In this document: one piece after another, positions 36,986-50,046 of the stretch
Position numbering within the stretch: the stretch's first letter is position 1
How the letters are laid out: every line of letters begins with the position of its first letter
Assembly (NCBI GenBank): GCA_028023455.1
Contig: JAQFVV010006335.1
Coordinates: 2,962,412 to 3,026,411, forward strand
From: Epiperipatus broadwayi
Taxonomy: Eukaryota; Onychophora; Udeonychophora; Euonychophora; Peripatidae
DNA length: 64,000 nt
Reading direction: 5' to 3'
Translations under genes and position numbers: made by a program
Notes under the pieces: generated by a model
The model's input: only the letters and a program-made list of their open reading frames with translations
Told to the model about the DNA's origin: nothing
Database searches by the model: none

Positions 36986-39480
36986 TTCATGAGACATCTT
37001 ATTACTTTACAGATTGATTTCATTTTCTCATGATAATCTATGCCTAGTTAATGCTATATATTTGGATTTAGATTTGCTTTAGAGTTAGCATTTATAAAAA
37101 AAAATTTTATTGAATGCATATTATTTAACATATTCTCTATATAGTTTATATGCCTATAAAATTAGATTCAGTTTTATATCAATGCTGCACTATTATATGG
37201 CAGAATAAACTGATGATTGGTAGTCAGACTTCAGATACCAAGGCATTAGAAAATACATAATCTGAGTCTGTGCATCTCGAATGTGTGCTTGCTCATGGGA
37301 TTCATACCTAGTACCAGTTCCCTTTTACCATACCCATTGCTGTGAAATAGGGAACTTTTAGTCCAGGTGATCAAACAATTAATTATAATATTCTGAGTCT
37401 TCTTGCTTCAGTCCTAAATATGCAGAATGGTGTGGCCCTTAAAATCTATGCCCAACTGAAGAAAATAATCGTCCGAACTAATAATGGAGTGGCTCTTAAA
37501 ACCTATGCCCATTGGAAATAATATACAGCAACAAGTATGTATGCTGAAGCATTTCCTAAGGGCACATTCACCTCACTGACTATATTATTATATAATAAAA
37601 TAAGATGCAAAACAATAGTTTTCTTTCATGAAACTACTGTAGATCAGTTCATAATTTAGCATCTATAACTATGCTATTGATTCTAATTTGCTAAGTGATC
37701 TATATAGGCACTTATATAACTCTAGAGAGGATTGCAGCATATTTTAGATAATCATAATACTAAACTCTAGTTTTATGCCATGTTTTATCACTTCAATTAA
37801 ATATTAATTAAATATTGCATTCAAAGCAAACCTATCTTAAAGCATTTATAAGTTTTTAATTACATCTTTTAAATAAGATTTATTTTATCCATTTCAGAAG
37901 GGAGTTTTGTTTGTGCATTAATAAATGCAAAATTACATTCATGTAAGAATATTTAATCACTTCTCACTAATCATTTAATTATGAGTAAACGTCATTCCAA
38001 ATAAACATAGCATAAACATATACATAATTAAAAAGAAAATAATATTGGCATAGATTTAACCAAAAGAAACAATTGTGGAAATAAGATTTTATGTAAGTGA
38101 AATCTGAAATTTGGCTTTATTTGCTTAGTTTAAAAAGGGAATGAAATAAAATAATCTAAGTTCGATTGATTCAGTTTAATATAATTTGAATTCATCTATG
38201 AGATTTATTAATAAAAGCAAATACTATTAGACTAAAATATATAAAATAATTTGAAAACATAATTATCATTTAATATAAGTCAATTAGAATCAATCAAATC
38301 AGTTAGGATAAATTAAAGAAAATCAAAATGAATCAGAATAAATCAGGCAAGGGTTATAAATTAAATAAAAGTAAAGAAAAGTTTACATTTTAATTTAGAG
38401 GTTCAGAATACATTAAATTACTTTGGCCATAATTAATAAACTTAGCTAGCTTTTAAGATTTACGAAGTCTAGTTTAAAAGGTAGCTTTAGGTTGATGAAG
38501 ATCTGTTACTTCAATACATTTCTCTGCTGTGGTAAGTTGGCTTCATCTTGAGCATTCTCTTTAGGTAGCATTGGCTTTAAGTACCTCTTTCTCCGCATCC
38601 TGTAGACTATCACTGGGGTCTAGAAAGCAAGGAAATTGTCTTCTACCCCATCATCATCATCATTTTACAAATTCAAAAGCTATAACTTGTCAGTTGACTG
38701 TCTCTATTTTCCAAAGATGGCTGAAGTAAGCTTATATATGAATTCACCCCCCCTTTTCCATTTTCTTAGTAGTTTCAGATTTGTTTTTCTAAATTACCTC
38801 ACTGTATTCTTGGAAATCTGGGATACCTGCTGTTATCAATTTTTTTGCAGATGCATTTCCTGAGCTTGACCAGGTTAATTTGTTCTTACTTGGTTTTATA
38901 ATCTATTTTGACTCTTAAAATTTTAAATAGATCAGAATACAGTGAGAAGGATTAATTTTATTAAATCACCTTTTTTGAAAAATAAATCTAAAGAAGGAAA
39001 AACATTTTATTATATATGTAAGCAGTTATATAATTTAATGATATATGCCGAAATATTATAATTTCAAATATAAATTTTAGAATAAATATTCTAAATAAAG
39101 AAATACTCTGTTTTAATCTTATAACATTATTCTTTCCTGCATATATGCAGTTTCTTGTTACACATATATAGCCTGTTTCCATGTATTTAATTACCAGAAA
39201 TATATATGTGCGTATTTACTGATTTTTACATATATACATACATTTTATATACTGTATGCTAAAATACCCACACATATATATAACTAGTATAATTAGATTT
39301 AAAAGAATAGCATAATATTAGCATATTATATGAGGATATGGGTAAAGGTATACATAAATAAATACTACTATAGTATATAGTAGGTGAAACAGAAAGATAG
39401 ACAAATCTAATTGTTTCAATATATAAATATTCAAATCACCAATCATGATGTCATGTGTTATAATGTACTGTGACTTCTCC
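36986..39480. other. Unclassified DNA with a short duplicated phrase
   Basis: 'gtggc.cttaaaa.ctatgccca' occurs at 37432 and 37489 (period about 58). The segment 37250-37520 is less AT-rich than its flanks. No family-like ORF was seen; the one at 38636-38863 looks random. Confidence 0.5.
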
Positions 39481-41440
39481 TTATATGTAGTCAGAAATCC
39501 CTCACCAACTATGCCCTGAGAAACCTGTTAGACACTTTACCATTCTTTTCCATTCCCCACCCTAAGTTTTCCCATAATCTGCCCCATCCAATTTCCACAA
39601 CAAAATCATTGTCAACTTCATGATCTTCATATCTAAATCCCCCTTATCTTTTCCCAAATCCAGCATAAAAACCAATAACCCACTTAATGAAGTTATGGAA
39701 AAATAAATATGAACAAACTGATTATACAGAAAAAGGGTTATTGGTTTTTATGCTGGGTTTGTGAAAAGATGCTTGGAAGCAGAAAAAGTCAAATAATGAA
39801 GTTATGGAAGAATAAATATGAACAAAGTGATTGTACAGAATTTGTATCCATTCTACTTCCAAGCATTTACAGTGAATTAATAGATGCCTAATATTTTCTA
39901 TGCTTTCTTTACACAACTTTCAGACTAAATCACCCATATTTTTCCATTTACATGTATATTCCCTTGTTGCTAAAGATCCTGTTTTAGTCTTAAACAATAA
40001 TTTATTATCATAAATTAACTCACACACAATGTTCCATTTACTTCTATATATATTTAAACTCTTTTACTCTCCACACTAGTTCTCCATCTCCCTATTCTTT
40101 ATTAATGCATCTATTCTTCTATCCCATTCCTTACCACTTTAACACCCAACAATCCACCTAACACAATCATCCTACCTTTTGTATACAAGTATACTGATAT
40201 AAATTCTTTATCCAGATCTTCTGCATACTGCATTACTTTGCTTACCCATCTTATTGTCTACCCTTTACTTCTAACCCAATTAAATACTATTTTGGCTATT
40301 CTTTTTTTAATCCATAACTTGCAATCTACCAAACATTTTCATTTTCCTTTTTGCATCTCTCATATAAAGACTTGAACATCCCATTTCTTCTTGAATTGCC
40401 TCCTTATATGTCCACACATCTGCATTTAATGTATGTCTGCCACTAAGTAATCTAATACCTCTTTATTAACACACAACATGTCAGTGCCATGTGTTAACCC
40501 TGCTACTGCAATTCCCTACCATACAATTCTAGCTACATCATATTTATTATATGAAAATAATGTTAATTTCTTTATCAATCCCTTTCTTTTCTTTGCTTCA
40601 TTTATCAATTTTTCTCTCCCATTCATCCAAGAATTTTTATGATTACTTAAGATGATTCCTAAATAACTATATCTATCTAATACACTTTAACTTTATATTC
40701 CCCAATAAAAATTCTTCATCTTCTCTTTCCTCAGTATTAATCATCATTATATTTAATTTCTCTTCACTGAATTTAATCCCCATCTCCTTACCCACCCTTG
40801 CATATGTCCTCAGCATAATCTCCATATCTTCTCTTCTTTCTGCACACAAAAAGACATCATCTGCAAAAAAAGTCCTGAAAAAGTATATACTCCCTTGCCA
40901 CCTACTAATGGTATCTCTATAACTCTTTCTATTCTTTCTATTGCTTTCGCCATTTTACTCAAATACAACAAAAACAAAATGGGTTATATAGGACATCCTT
41001 GCCTTAGTGCTACCCCATTTTAAACTTTAACTGATTATATATCCCCTAATTGATATGTATAATAATTATTTTATATAATCTTTTAATATTATTCACTAAA
41101 GCTTCATTTATTCCCAAATTTGCTAAACTTACCCATAATATATTTCTATTTACTCTATCATATGCCTTTTCTATGTCTATAAAACTCATATATAACTATC
41201 TACCTGAGTTCTTACTCATATCCATAAGTTGTGCAACTACAAATAAACTCTCTTTTACATACCTACCTGACCTAAAACTTTCTTGCATTTCTCCCACTAT
41301 ACTATTTTCTTCCATTCATTTTGCAACTCTTCCAGCCACCATACATAGAAAAATTTTATATAAAACTGATGTTACCACTGTCGGTCTATAATTTTTTAAC
41401 TTTCTGTGATTCTTACCCTTTCTTTTAAATAATAATCTGA
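39481..41440 (-). pseudogene. Decayed LINE reverse transcriptase (second LINE type), minus strand
   Basis: Reading minus from 41440 with frame changes and stops: RLLFKRKGKN, NYRPTVVTSVLYKIF (RT fingers), SFRSGR, FIDIEKAYDRVNR (motif A, about 41190-41150). Then comes a worn segment, FADDVFLCAERREDME (motif C; the 'catctgcaaaaaa' is near 40858), FSEEKLNIMMIN, a YLGIILSNHKNSW-like stretch, and GRHTLNADVW..KEAIQEEMG (about 40445-40385). A C-terminal C-H-C region (CKESIENIRHLLIHC, 39916-39722 frame) closes it. This is not the RTE family of 3.2-5.9 kb: motif spacing and sequence differ. Many stops and shifts, so inactive and old. Confidence 0.8.
39655..39842. repeat. Inverse and direct repeats inside the LINE 3' part
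   Basis: 'ccagcataaaaaccaataac' (39660-39679) has its inverse at about 39738-39757. A 46-bp block starting 'aatgaagttatgga' occurs directly at 39686 and 39795 (period 109). Together this looks like a template-switch rearrangement in the LINE relic. Confidence 0.85.
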
Positions 41441-41553
41441 TGGTAAGATATTTCAGCAATGCCCTCTGTGAACAAATATAAATTCTGAACTTCAGCTGTT
41501 TGAAGTTCAGAATTTATATTTGTTTACAAATGGGATTGCTGAAATATCTTGAC
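41441..41553. repeat. Near-perfect fold-back, 113 bp, tiny loop
   Basis: 'aagatatttcagcaat' on the left pairs with 'attgctgaaatatctt' on the right, and 'aaatataaattctgaactt' with 'aagttcagaatttatattt', around a loop of about 8 bases. Arms about 50 bp with a few mismatches. It lies exactly between the minus LINE relic and the plus LINE fragment. Confidence 0.9.
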
Positions 41554-41564
41554 ATTGTAAAGGA

Positions 41565-41810
41565 GTGTAAGATTACTTAGAAAAAGTGCAAAGATAAGTA
41601 GGAAGACATGCATTAGTTGCAGATATGTGGATGACAAAGGATGCAATTCAAGGAGAAATGGGATGGTCAAGTTTTTTTATGAGAGATGCAAAAAGCAAAA
41701 TGAAAATGTTCATTAGATTGAAATTTATGAATAATCAGAGAATAGTCAAAATATTATTTAATTGGATTATGAGTAATGGACAGGAAAACAATGTGGATGA
41801 GAAAGGTAGT
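41565..41810 (+). pseudogene. Inverted LINE fragment, same family as 39481-41440
   Basis: The frame reads GRHALVADMWMTKDAIQGEMGWSS, then RDAKSKMKMFIRLKF and KILFNW, ending near 41810. This corresponds to GRHTLNADVWTYKEAIQEEMG of the minus LINE (about 40490-40250) and to the end region of that LINE type. The 75-codon open frame (41625-41852) is this fragment, not a gene. Its relation to the fold-back suggests both halves came from one rearrangement. Confidence 0.75.
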
Positions 41811-41910
41811 ACTTCATCACATCATTCACAGTACCCTGCCTGGTATCCATAGCTTCAGCTGTAGTGAGATGTATTTTCCCTTTTCTCCTGGAAAACCTGG
41901 ACCATTACAA

Positions 41911-41975
<65 letters not shown>
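41911..41975. repeat. (TA)n microsatellite at the border of the 4.8-kb repeat
   Basis: TA repeat with one G interruption, flanked by 'ccattacaa' on the left and 'ttgtgccc' on the right. Confidence 0.95.
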
Positions 41976-41978
<3 letters not shown>

Positions 41979-44900
41979 GCCCTTATCTATAGGTCATAAT
42001 AGGGTAGAATGGTCAATTGCTAAAAAAATTTAAATTTTAAGATATGTTTGTATGATATATAAATAATAGTAGGATAATTAGATTTTATAGTACAATTTAA
42101 AGCTGAAAATACCTGGTATAAAAAAGTGTAATGGATTATTTTAAAAGAAACAGTTAAATAAAACTTAATTATGTCCTTGCTTATGGTTGTAAAAGCTGGC
42201 CATATAAAATAATTACAGCTATAAATAGTTAAAAGTATATTAATAATTCGAGTATGATATTTTAAAACTAATAAATTAAATAAATGCTATATGTAGTGTT
42301 ATAATTATATTTAATAGTCAAAATTTAATCTAATATATTTTAAAATAAACTTTAGGATGGTAAAAATTATATTTAGTTCTACAAGTTTAAATTATTTTCC
42401 AAATTTTTTATAAAATATATCAGTTTTGGTAATGTAGACCGAGATGTAAATTAAAAATCATCTGATAAAGTTAGTAATCATGTGACTGTATATTATATAC
42501 CTTCGCACACACGCTTGTTAGGCTAATAATAAAGTTTGTGAATTATAAAACTAAATATAATTGCTATCGATCCTTAAAGTAAAAGTTGAAATATTAAATA
42601 TTGTTTTAATAATTGTTTTAAAATTTAAATAATTTTGATAAAACTATAATTGAATTTAAAAATACCATTCTAAGTAATATTTCAAATCATTACGTCATAA
42701 ATGTCTTATTTGAAAAATCTAGTCTGTTATAAAACTAAAAAATGTGTAAATTTGTTCTCGCTAAAAGTCATTAACCAATCAACGGAGGTAATTTAGCAGA
42801 CAAAATATAAGAATTAGATGAAGCGGGAGAAAGTAATGTGTAAGTGAAGGAGGGAGTAACATATTTTTTTAGCTGGATAAGACCGTAAGCTAGAAAAGTG
42901 ATATAATTTTAAAATTTTGTATTTATTTTAAAAGTTTTCTATAACATATAATATTTTGACTGCCTTTACATGAAGGGCTAATTTTTAAAAGTTTTCTTAC
43001 CAGTAATTTTATTCAAGTTTAGCCAAAACCTTGCAGTAAAAATGGAAGTACTAAAGGAAAAAATACCTAAAAATATTGCTAAAGGAAAAATATTTGTAAA
43101 GTGCCTCGATACAGCTTTATTTATGCTCAACCAAAAACTTATTATTGTAACTCAGAGGAATATAATTAGGACGTTATACGAAAACTTAAAAGAGAAGTTA
43201 TTTGCTGTCAGGAAAAAATTATGACACACAAATTTATAAGGCTACTCTAAAGTTTTTTTTTATTCTTCTCTATGAAAAAAAATTAAGATGCTGTATATTA
43301 TAAAGAATTATGTAAAAGTTATAATGAGAAAAAAAATGTTTGTCCTTTTTAAAGGAAACATTACAAAAATATAGTACCAGAATTTTAAAAGAAGGAAAAA
43401 AAGTTACAGAATAATAAGATGAAAGAGCTATTGTGTTTTATGAAAAAGTAACAAAAAACTTTCTCTAAGAAGAATTGAAAAAATATTATAAAGTGTTCAT
43501 TGGAGAAATGCTTGATTAAGAAAATATAATTTTAAATTACTTAATAAAATGGATCCATGGAAACAGAAAATTTTTATTGAATATTTAAATCAAAGTACCT
43601 AGAAGATGCATCATAAAAGTCGCGCGGGAAAATCTTAGCAGAAAATATTAGAAGAGAATATGTAGACGTTTTCTTTACGGGATTAATTAATATCATAATT
43701 AATAATTGTATTAAATATTATGAAAAACCAAGGATTGTCGTCTATGAATATTTATTAAACAGAACAATAATTGTTTTGCCTTAAAATTGAACAAGAAGTG
43801 ACTGAAGAAGAAATAATAAACATTTTTTTTTAGCTTTAATATGAACGGTTTTCAAGAAAGTTTGATGAAGAAGTACAGTAAATATAGTTTAAATATTTTT
43901 ACTAAGTTATTTTAAAATATAAATGTTATGTGAGATTAGGGAAAACATATAAACATAAATTTAGTAATATTGAGATTTAAATATAATAGCTTGATAAAAT
44001 TATTAGAAATATTGTTTAAAAATAAAGTGTATGTATGTGAGTCTTATATCTACAAGAATCAAATGGATGGTGAAGCCTACGGAACGCGATCGAGAAGACA
44101 AAGATCGTTTGGTAATTTTGATATTTATTTATAATGCATAATGTATTTTTTTAGATCATCTATTGATTAAGAATGAAGAGTGAAAGTTTAAATTATATGT
44201 ACACATTTTATACAACATTTTTAACATATTATGAGATAGGAGTAATTCGGAATATGCATGCAATAATTTATTTAAAGTATATTAATAATATAATTTAACA
44301 GAACAATTGTGTGATTCTTTTGAACTTTCATGTGATAAAGTATTCAGATATTTTAAAATAGTTTGTATATGATTAAATATACGAGGAAAGTAGTAAAAAA
44401 ATTTTCTTATAGAACAGTGGAATAGTTTTGAAATAAATGAATTTTATTATTGTTAGAAATGCAGATATGTATTTGTCGATGTACAGTATAGAAAAATCTT
44501 GAGAAATAAGATCGGATAGTGACTTGGAAGTACTAGTGGAGAAAAAACCAAGATGATGTTTTTTTTTTAAGAAATAGGAAAATAAAGGATTTAGATCATA
44601 TTTAGTTTGTGTGATTTCAGTATAGTTAACTAAGCCCTATGACTGAACACATATAGTTTGGACAGTGTTTTTTGCATATTTTTTAAACTTTGGATGTTAT
44701 AGTAAAGCTGAAGAAATAGCTTTAACATCGTTCCTATAATAGAGGTTGGTAGACAGATAAAGGTCACTCCTCTATAGTGTCTTTTAATTCACTGTGCCAT
44801 GATTGTCAAGGTATATGACGAATAATATTCTAGTTGTATTTTGATCCTATGCATCTATCTTCGCTATCCTTATTTTGTGAATCTGCATCGGTCAGACAGA

Positions 44901-46579
44901 TATTTTCAAAGAAATAATAAAATAGAACTGAAGATATGTTATCGTTTATGTAAGAATAGTTTATTTGCTGGAATGTATTGTATTGTGTAACTTTAAAATT
45001 GAAAGTCCAAAATATCATAAAGAGAGAAAGAATCATATAATACATTGTAAAATTAATTCAGAAATGAATATAAGATTTTGAAAAGAAATCTAAACCAAGT
45101 ATTTTAAAAGTGATAATAAAATTTGAATGAATTTTTTTTTTTATAATATTTAGAAAATAAGTATTGCATATTTATTAAGAAAATAGTTCAATAAGGTATA
45201 ATAAACATATACTTGTGCATGGTATATTAATAGTTGTAATTATATCATCCGAAGTAAGGCTTGAATGAGAATATTAGGATTAATAAACATTGGATAATAA
45301 ACAATAAAAACCTAATACCGAATGTAGAACAATGTTTTGACTTTGTAAAATTCCATACAACCAATATAAAACTAAAATTTGTTATTTTGTAAAATTTTAC
45401 TACGAATGTAAATTTTGTAATTAAAAATATAATTTTAATAATATTAGGTATGAAAAGTGTTTGTGATAAGCATATAAAAAATGCATTTTGTAACAAGCTA
45501 ACCATGATAATAAATCAAGTAATAATACTGTATTTTGTTAAGTGTTAAAAAGATAAGATTTAACTAGAAAAAATAAATAATATTTTGATTTAATTTTATA
45601 AACTAGTAAACTAAGTTGTGATAGGAGAGTAAGGGATATCCAATGTACATAATGTAAAAATATTGTTAATTTATTTATGTTGTTAATAAACTTTGTTTTA
45701 AATTTGTGTTAAAGTTTTGTGTCCGCGTTGTTATTTCTCCACATGGATGCATGAAATCAGATACATTTATAATTGAAACAGACATATAGATTTTGCACAA
45801 AAGGTAAACATAAAAGTGTTATAATAATTTTGAGAATTTATTGGTATGTTAAAATTAAAAGATCATAATTTTATATTATTTATTGGTCATAAGTCGGTTG
45901 CCACAATATTACATTAAATTATATGCTAATGTTGTCACACGTATTCTGTTATCCGATTATTAAATTACTACCACGTATGTATTTATTTATTTCATTTAAG
46001 AAGAAATAAGATTATATTATATTATTATTATTATTATTATTATTTTATTATTGTTAGTTGCTGTGTAGTAGATTATGACATAAAATTCCCTTTTCATATT
46101 TTACTACCGTAATTTTAAATCAGTTAGAATACAATTTATGAACCTGAGATTTTATTTTATTTATTTTACTTCATTTTATTTAATTGAGCTAGATTATTGT
46201 TATAAAGAAGATTGAGATATAATTATTATTTTAATCGTAGTGCATAGAGTTTTAAAAGTTGTAAGAATACTATGAGTTAGTTATTGGGTATAGTAAAAAG
46301 GGGATAGTGTTCTTATGCCATTGAGGTAGTATCGTGTGGATAATGTCTCAATGTAGTCTATCTCGTTCCCCGTATTATCACTCCATGTCTCATGAAAATA
46401 GTAAATATTTGTTAATTCATTTTAAAATTGAACCGTATTTGTATTTAGAAATTAGAGTTAGTAATCATTTTAATCAATGCTGAATATTTTATTTATTTAT
46501 TTGTTAACTGAGCTAGAACCCGGAATATTCGTTATAAACAGTATATTTTGGGGTGAGGATGCACGGGGGGAGGTTAGAA
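41976..46579 (+). repeat. 4.6-kb unclassified interspersed repeat, copy 2
   Basis: Colinear with 16785-21610, same orientation, with both ends at the same bases and next to TA repeats. Landmarks: 'tgtaaaagctggccat' (42190), the small ORF (43042), 'atggatccatggaa' (43549), 'gctgaagaaatagcttt' (44708), 'gtgttcttatgccattgagg' (46307). A GC-richer motif, 'gaacgcgatcgagaag', lies at 44081 (the counterpart at 18978 reads 'gaacacgatgactaga'). Copy 2 is 220 bp shorter from many small indels. No recognised protein domain or terminal repeat. Confidence 0.8.
43042..43224 (+). CDS. Small ORF conserved in position in the 4.8-kb repeat, copy 2
   Basis: 60 codons, counterpart of 18054-18251. The start context and first codon match. 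The sequence is lysine-rich with a hydrophobic middle (TALFMLNQKLIIV). Over the alignable 150-odd bases there is little or no length change, although the flanks have many indels. Function unknown; a chance ORF remains possible. Confidence 0.3.
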   Translation: MEVLKEKIPKNIAKGKIFVKCLDTALFMLNQKLIIVTQRNIIRTLYENLKEKLFAVRKKL

Positions 46580-47120
46580 TATATATATATATATATATAT
46601 ATTAGTGGTAATTTCCATATATAGTCAGAGATATTCTCAAAATAATCTCATAAATGATATCAACACCAGAGAATAAAGATGAGCATTCAGTATCACATAC
46701 ACAAGACTAGATTACTTTGAAGTTCCTGATGGCTGAAAAATATTGTTCTTTTGTTTTTTTAACTAATACATCAATATTTTTTAATTTTACTTGCTATCAT
46801 CAAATGAACACAAAAAGGACAAAATATCTCTAAAGGTAGCTACAGAAAGGTGAAGAAAAACTTAAAAATGACCAATATCTCTCTCCAAAATTCTTCAAAT
46901 AAAGTATTCTGCATTTATTATGGTAAGTTAATTAATATTTTACAAATTATATTTAATTTTATTTTTAATTTTTAATATATATTTTTATTATTAAATTCAA
47001 TAGTAAAAATTTTTTTCTTTACTAAATTTTTTTGTTTGTTTTTTAAAATAATGTTGTTTTTTAAACATTTTTTTATATAATATTAAAGCTCTTTTGATGA
47101 TTGTCTTAATAGTAATAATC
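46580..47120. other. (TA)n followed by AT-rich DNA
   Basis: TA repeat to 46602, then no recognised feature. Confidence 0.5.
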
Positions 47121-47124
47121 TTAA

Positions 47125-47220
47125 AGATTAACCTGAATAGCTTAGCATAATGATAGAATATTAAACTTGAGATCATAATGTGTTTTTAGATTAAAACATT
47201 CTATTGTCTTTTGTTCTTGA
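47125..47220 (+). repeat. Decayed tRNA-derived SINE head
   Basis: 'aatagcttagcataatgata' (47136-47155) resembles box A with its D-loop. 'aaacttgagatcataatgt' has the layout of an anticodon arm region, and 'agattaaaacattct' (47188-47202) resembles box B. Spacing fits a tRNA. Stems are broken, so it is not a functional tRNA. Confidence 0.45.
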
Positions 47221-49930
47221 ATGTCACAAAACATTTTTATTAGCTTATCTCAATCTTTTTTTTTTACTTTTACAGAGATTGTATATTTCTAAATAACGAC
47301 TCCATCTGCTACTTATAATATTTAAATATCAGATAACCTCCTGAGCAACTTACCATCTCTTTATATTTATTTTCCACTTTAGAGATTATAAAGTACTACA
47401 TAAAAACTCAATCTTACACTTATCTGCGCATATATCATATAAACTTTTCAGAAACATATTATTTGATTATATTTTACTTTTTTTTTTTTAATAAAAATAA
47501 CATTTTCTTTTCAAATTCTAAAATTAAAATTTTTTAACTGTAATATACTCTGTTTGTGGGCATATTAAATTTATTACATTTGAATTTTTTTAAAAATAAA
47601 TAAAAGTATTTTTTTTTTGAGATTAACTTTTTCTATTATACATTTTTGGAAGTTTTATATTCTGAATATTATCAATTATTGAATAATTTTGCCACAAAAT
47701 AATTTAATCGATATTAATTCTGCATTTCTGTCAAAAATAAAATCTATATTACCATTTTTTATTTACTTTTATTAATTTTGAGTTCCGTGTTATAATTCTC
47801 AAAAAAAAAAAATAATAATAAGCATTTTATCTTTTATAACTAGTCATTAAGTCTATTTAAATGAAAAATATGAAATGTTATAATTTTATTAATTAATTTT
47901 TACTAAAATTTGAACTGAAAATGTATAAATTACTTTCATATAATTTTATTAAATTTTAGAACTTTGAAATTTGCATTGATTTTAAAACAAAAGCAAAATA
48001 TTAAAATATTAAAAAATTGAATCATTTTAATATAAAAAATGAGTTGTTTTAATAAATAAAAAATATTCATTTTATTGCTACTTTTAATAATGAATATCTG
48101 TGTAAAATTACTTTAAAAAAAATTATCTTCATATAAATGAAATGCTAAATTGCAATCCTATAATTATTGGTTTATATCTGGAATAGAATTTTTATTACTA
48201 AAGTATAAAAACTCCATTATTGAAATTTAATAAACTATTGGCAATTATAACCATCTTTTTTACTTAGAGAAAATATTAAGAACTTTAATATAAAACCTTA
48301 CGACATTTTCTGGGACTAAAATCCTTTTCCAATGCAAGCAAACATGCATTAAGGTTTATTTAAGTGTAATATATTCTTTGCACCGTTACAATTGGAGAAA
48401 ATTCATTATCTTTTATTATGATAAAAATGAATGAAATATGCATTTATTATTATAGTTTTGATACAAATATCTTCCAAAGTATTTTGCTATGGGTATGTTT
48501 TTGCTAAGTAAAAAAAAAATAGTATTTTTCTTTTTAAAAAATTATTTTATAATTGCATCTTTTTATTATTAATATGGAAGTAGGAGTTAGACATTTAAAA
48601 TAAAAATATTTACATTAAAAATTATTTTTGACTGAACTATTTATTTTTAAAAAAATTAAAATATTGGATATTATTGAAGTAAAAAAACCAGTCATAGTAG
48701 TTAAAATAAGCTGCAAATTATTCTAATCACAAAAAGTTAATCTACTATGTCTTAAAAGATTTATTTTTTCTTTAATGACAGTAATTTCTATAACTTATCT
48801 TTCATGATCATAAGCTGTGGTTTGAATTTGGGTTATTGCTAGTCATTGAATAATTAATCAATAAATGGATAATTAATTTATCATAGTTAAACTGTAAGGT
48901 TAATGGAAACCTTTTAAAATCTTTATTATCTATGAGTTTAAAAACTTACAAGAAATAATCTTTTTCTACTGTTTCTTTATTAGAGGTTACTAAGAAAGTT
49001 TTAGCCTAACAAAAATCCATTAAAGACTGATTATCTTTTTAAATTAATTAATATGATCTTAATCAGTGAATAGAGATCGTTGTAAAGAAGTAATTTATTC
49101 TGTAATGGAATAATAATAAAGCCGAAAAATGTTGTTGAAAAAATTATAAAAATAAAAATTATTGTTTTATTAATTAATAAACTAATAGTAATGCATTTAT
49201 TAAAGAGCTCTTAATTTTTTAAGTAATTACAACTATTTTTTATGTTCTTAATTACCTGATCTTACCTTAATTTTTATCAACAATTTATTTAATAAACTTC
49301 TTCTTTTGTGTATACTGCAAATCATTGATTTCCCTTTATTTTAATGGTATAATTGTAATCTTGTATTATTTTTTTATGTACACTTTTCTGTTGTGTTTCT
49401 AATATCAAACAAGACTGATTTTTTTATATGTGTTTATAGTTTTTATTATTAAATTTTTACATCCCTATTTCTTTAAGATCACTTTTAAGGTTTTAATATA
49501 TACATATTGAGATTATGTATATATCCTAAAATTTAACAAAAAAATTAAAATAATGAGAATATTAAAATTAAATTTGTATCCTTTTTCCCACAACACCACC
49601 ACCTATATTTTTATTTCTAATACAATATAAATATCTAATTTTTTAACATTATTTTCACTATTAATTCTACCCCATTTGTTGATTTATATTTTGTTAAATA
49701 TGAAATAATATTATTTATTTATACTAATGATGAAAATTTAATTTTAATACTTTATCAAAGATTCAATTTATTTGATTAAATTTGTAAGATTGCAAGGTTA
49801 CATATAATATCAATATACATGTATATTAACCCATGAAGATGATTTATACATAAAGAAGTCAAAGTTAGAAATTTAATGATATAATTGACTAAGATATTTA
49901 CAAGGGTAGGTTCAAACTGTAATTCAAAAC
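47221..49930. other. Very AT-rich DNA without recognisable features
   Basis: No coding signal. 'gtggtttgaatttgggttat' near 48818 may be another worn box B. Otherwise poly-A/T-rich unique-looking sequence. Confidence 0.5.
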
Positions 49931-49932
49931 AA

Positions 49933-50046
49933 ACAGTACTCGACCACTACACGTGTGCTCATGTGAATCAAGGGTTTTCTCATATTCAACCAAACAGTAT
50001 TGGTTTTATATGATAGTATATCCCATGTGTAGTGATTGATTACTGT
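49933..50046. repeat. Fold-back, about 114 bp
   Basis: 'acagtactcgaccactacac' at the left corresponds in inverse to 'gtgtagtgattgattactgt' at the right. The inner part pairs less well ('aaccaaacagtattggtttt' forms its own small hairpin in the loop). Confidence 0.75.
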
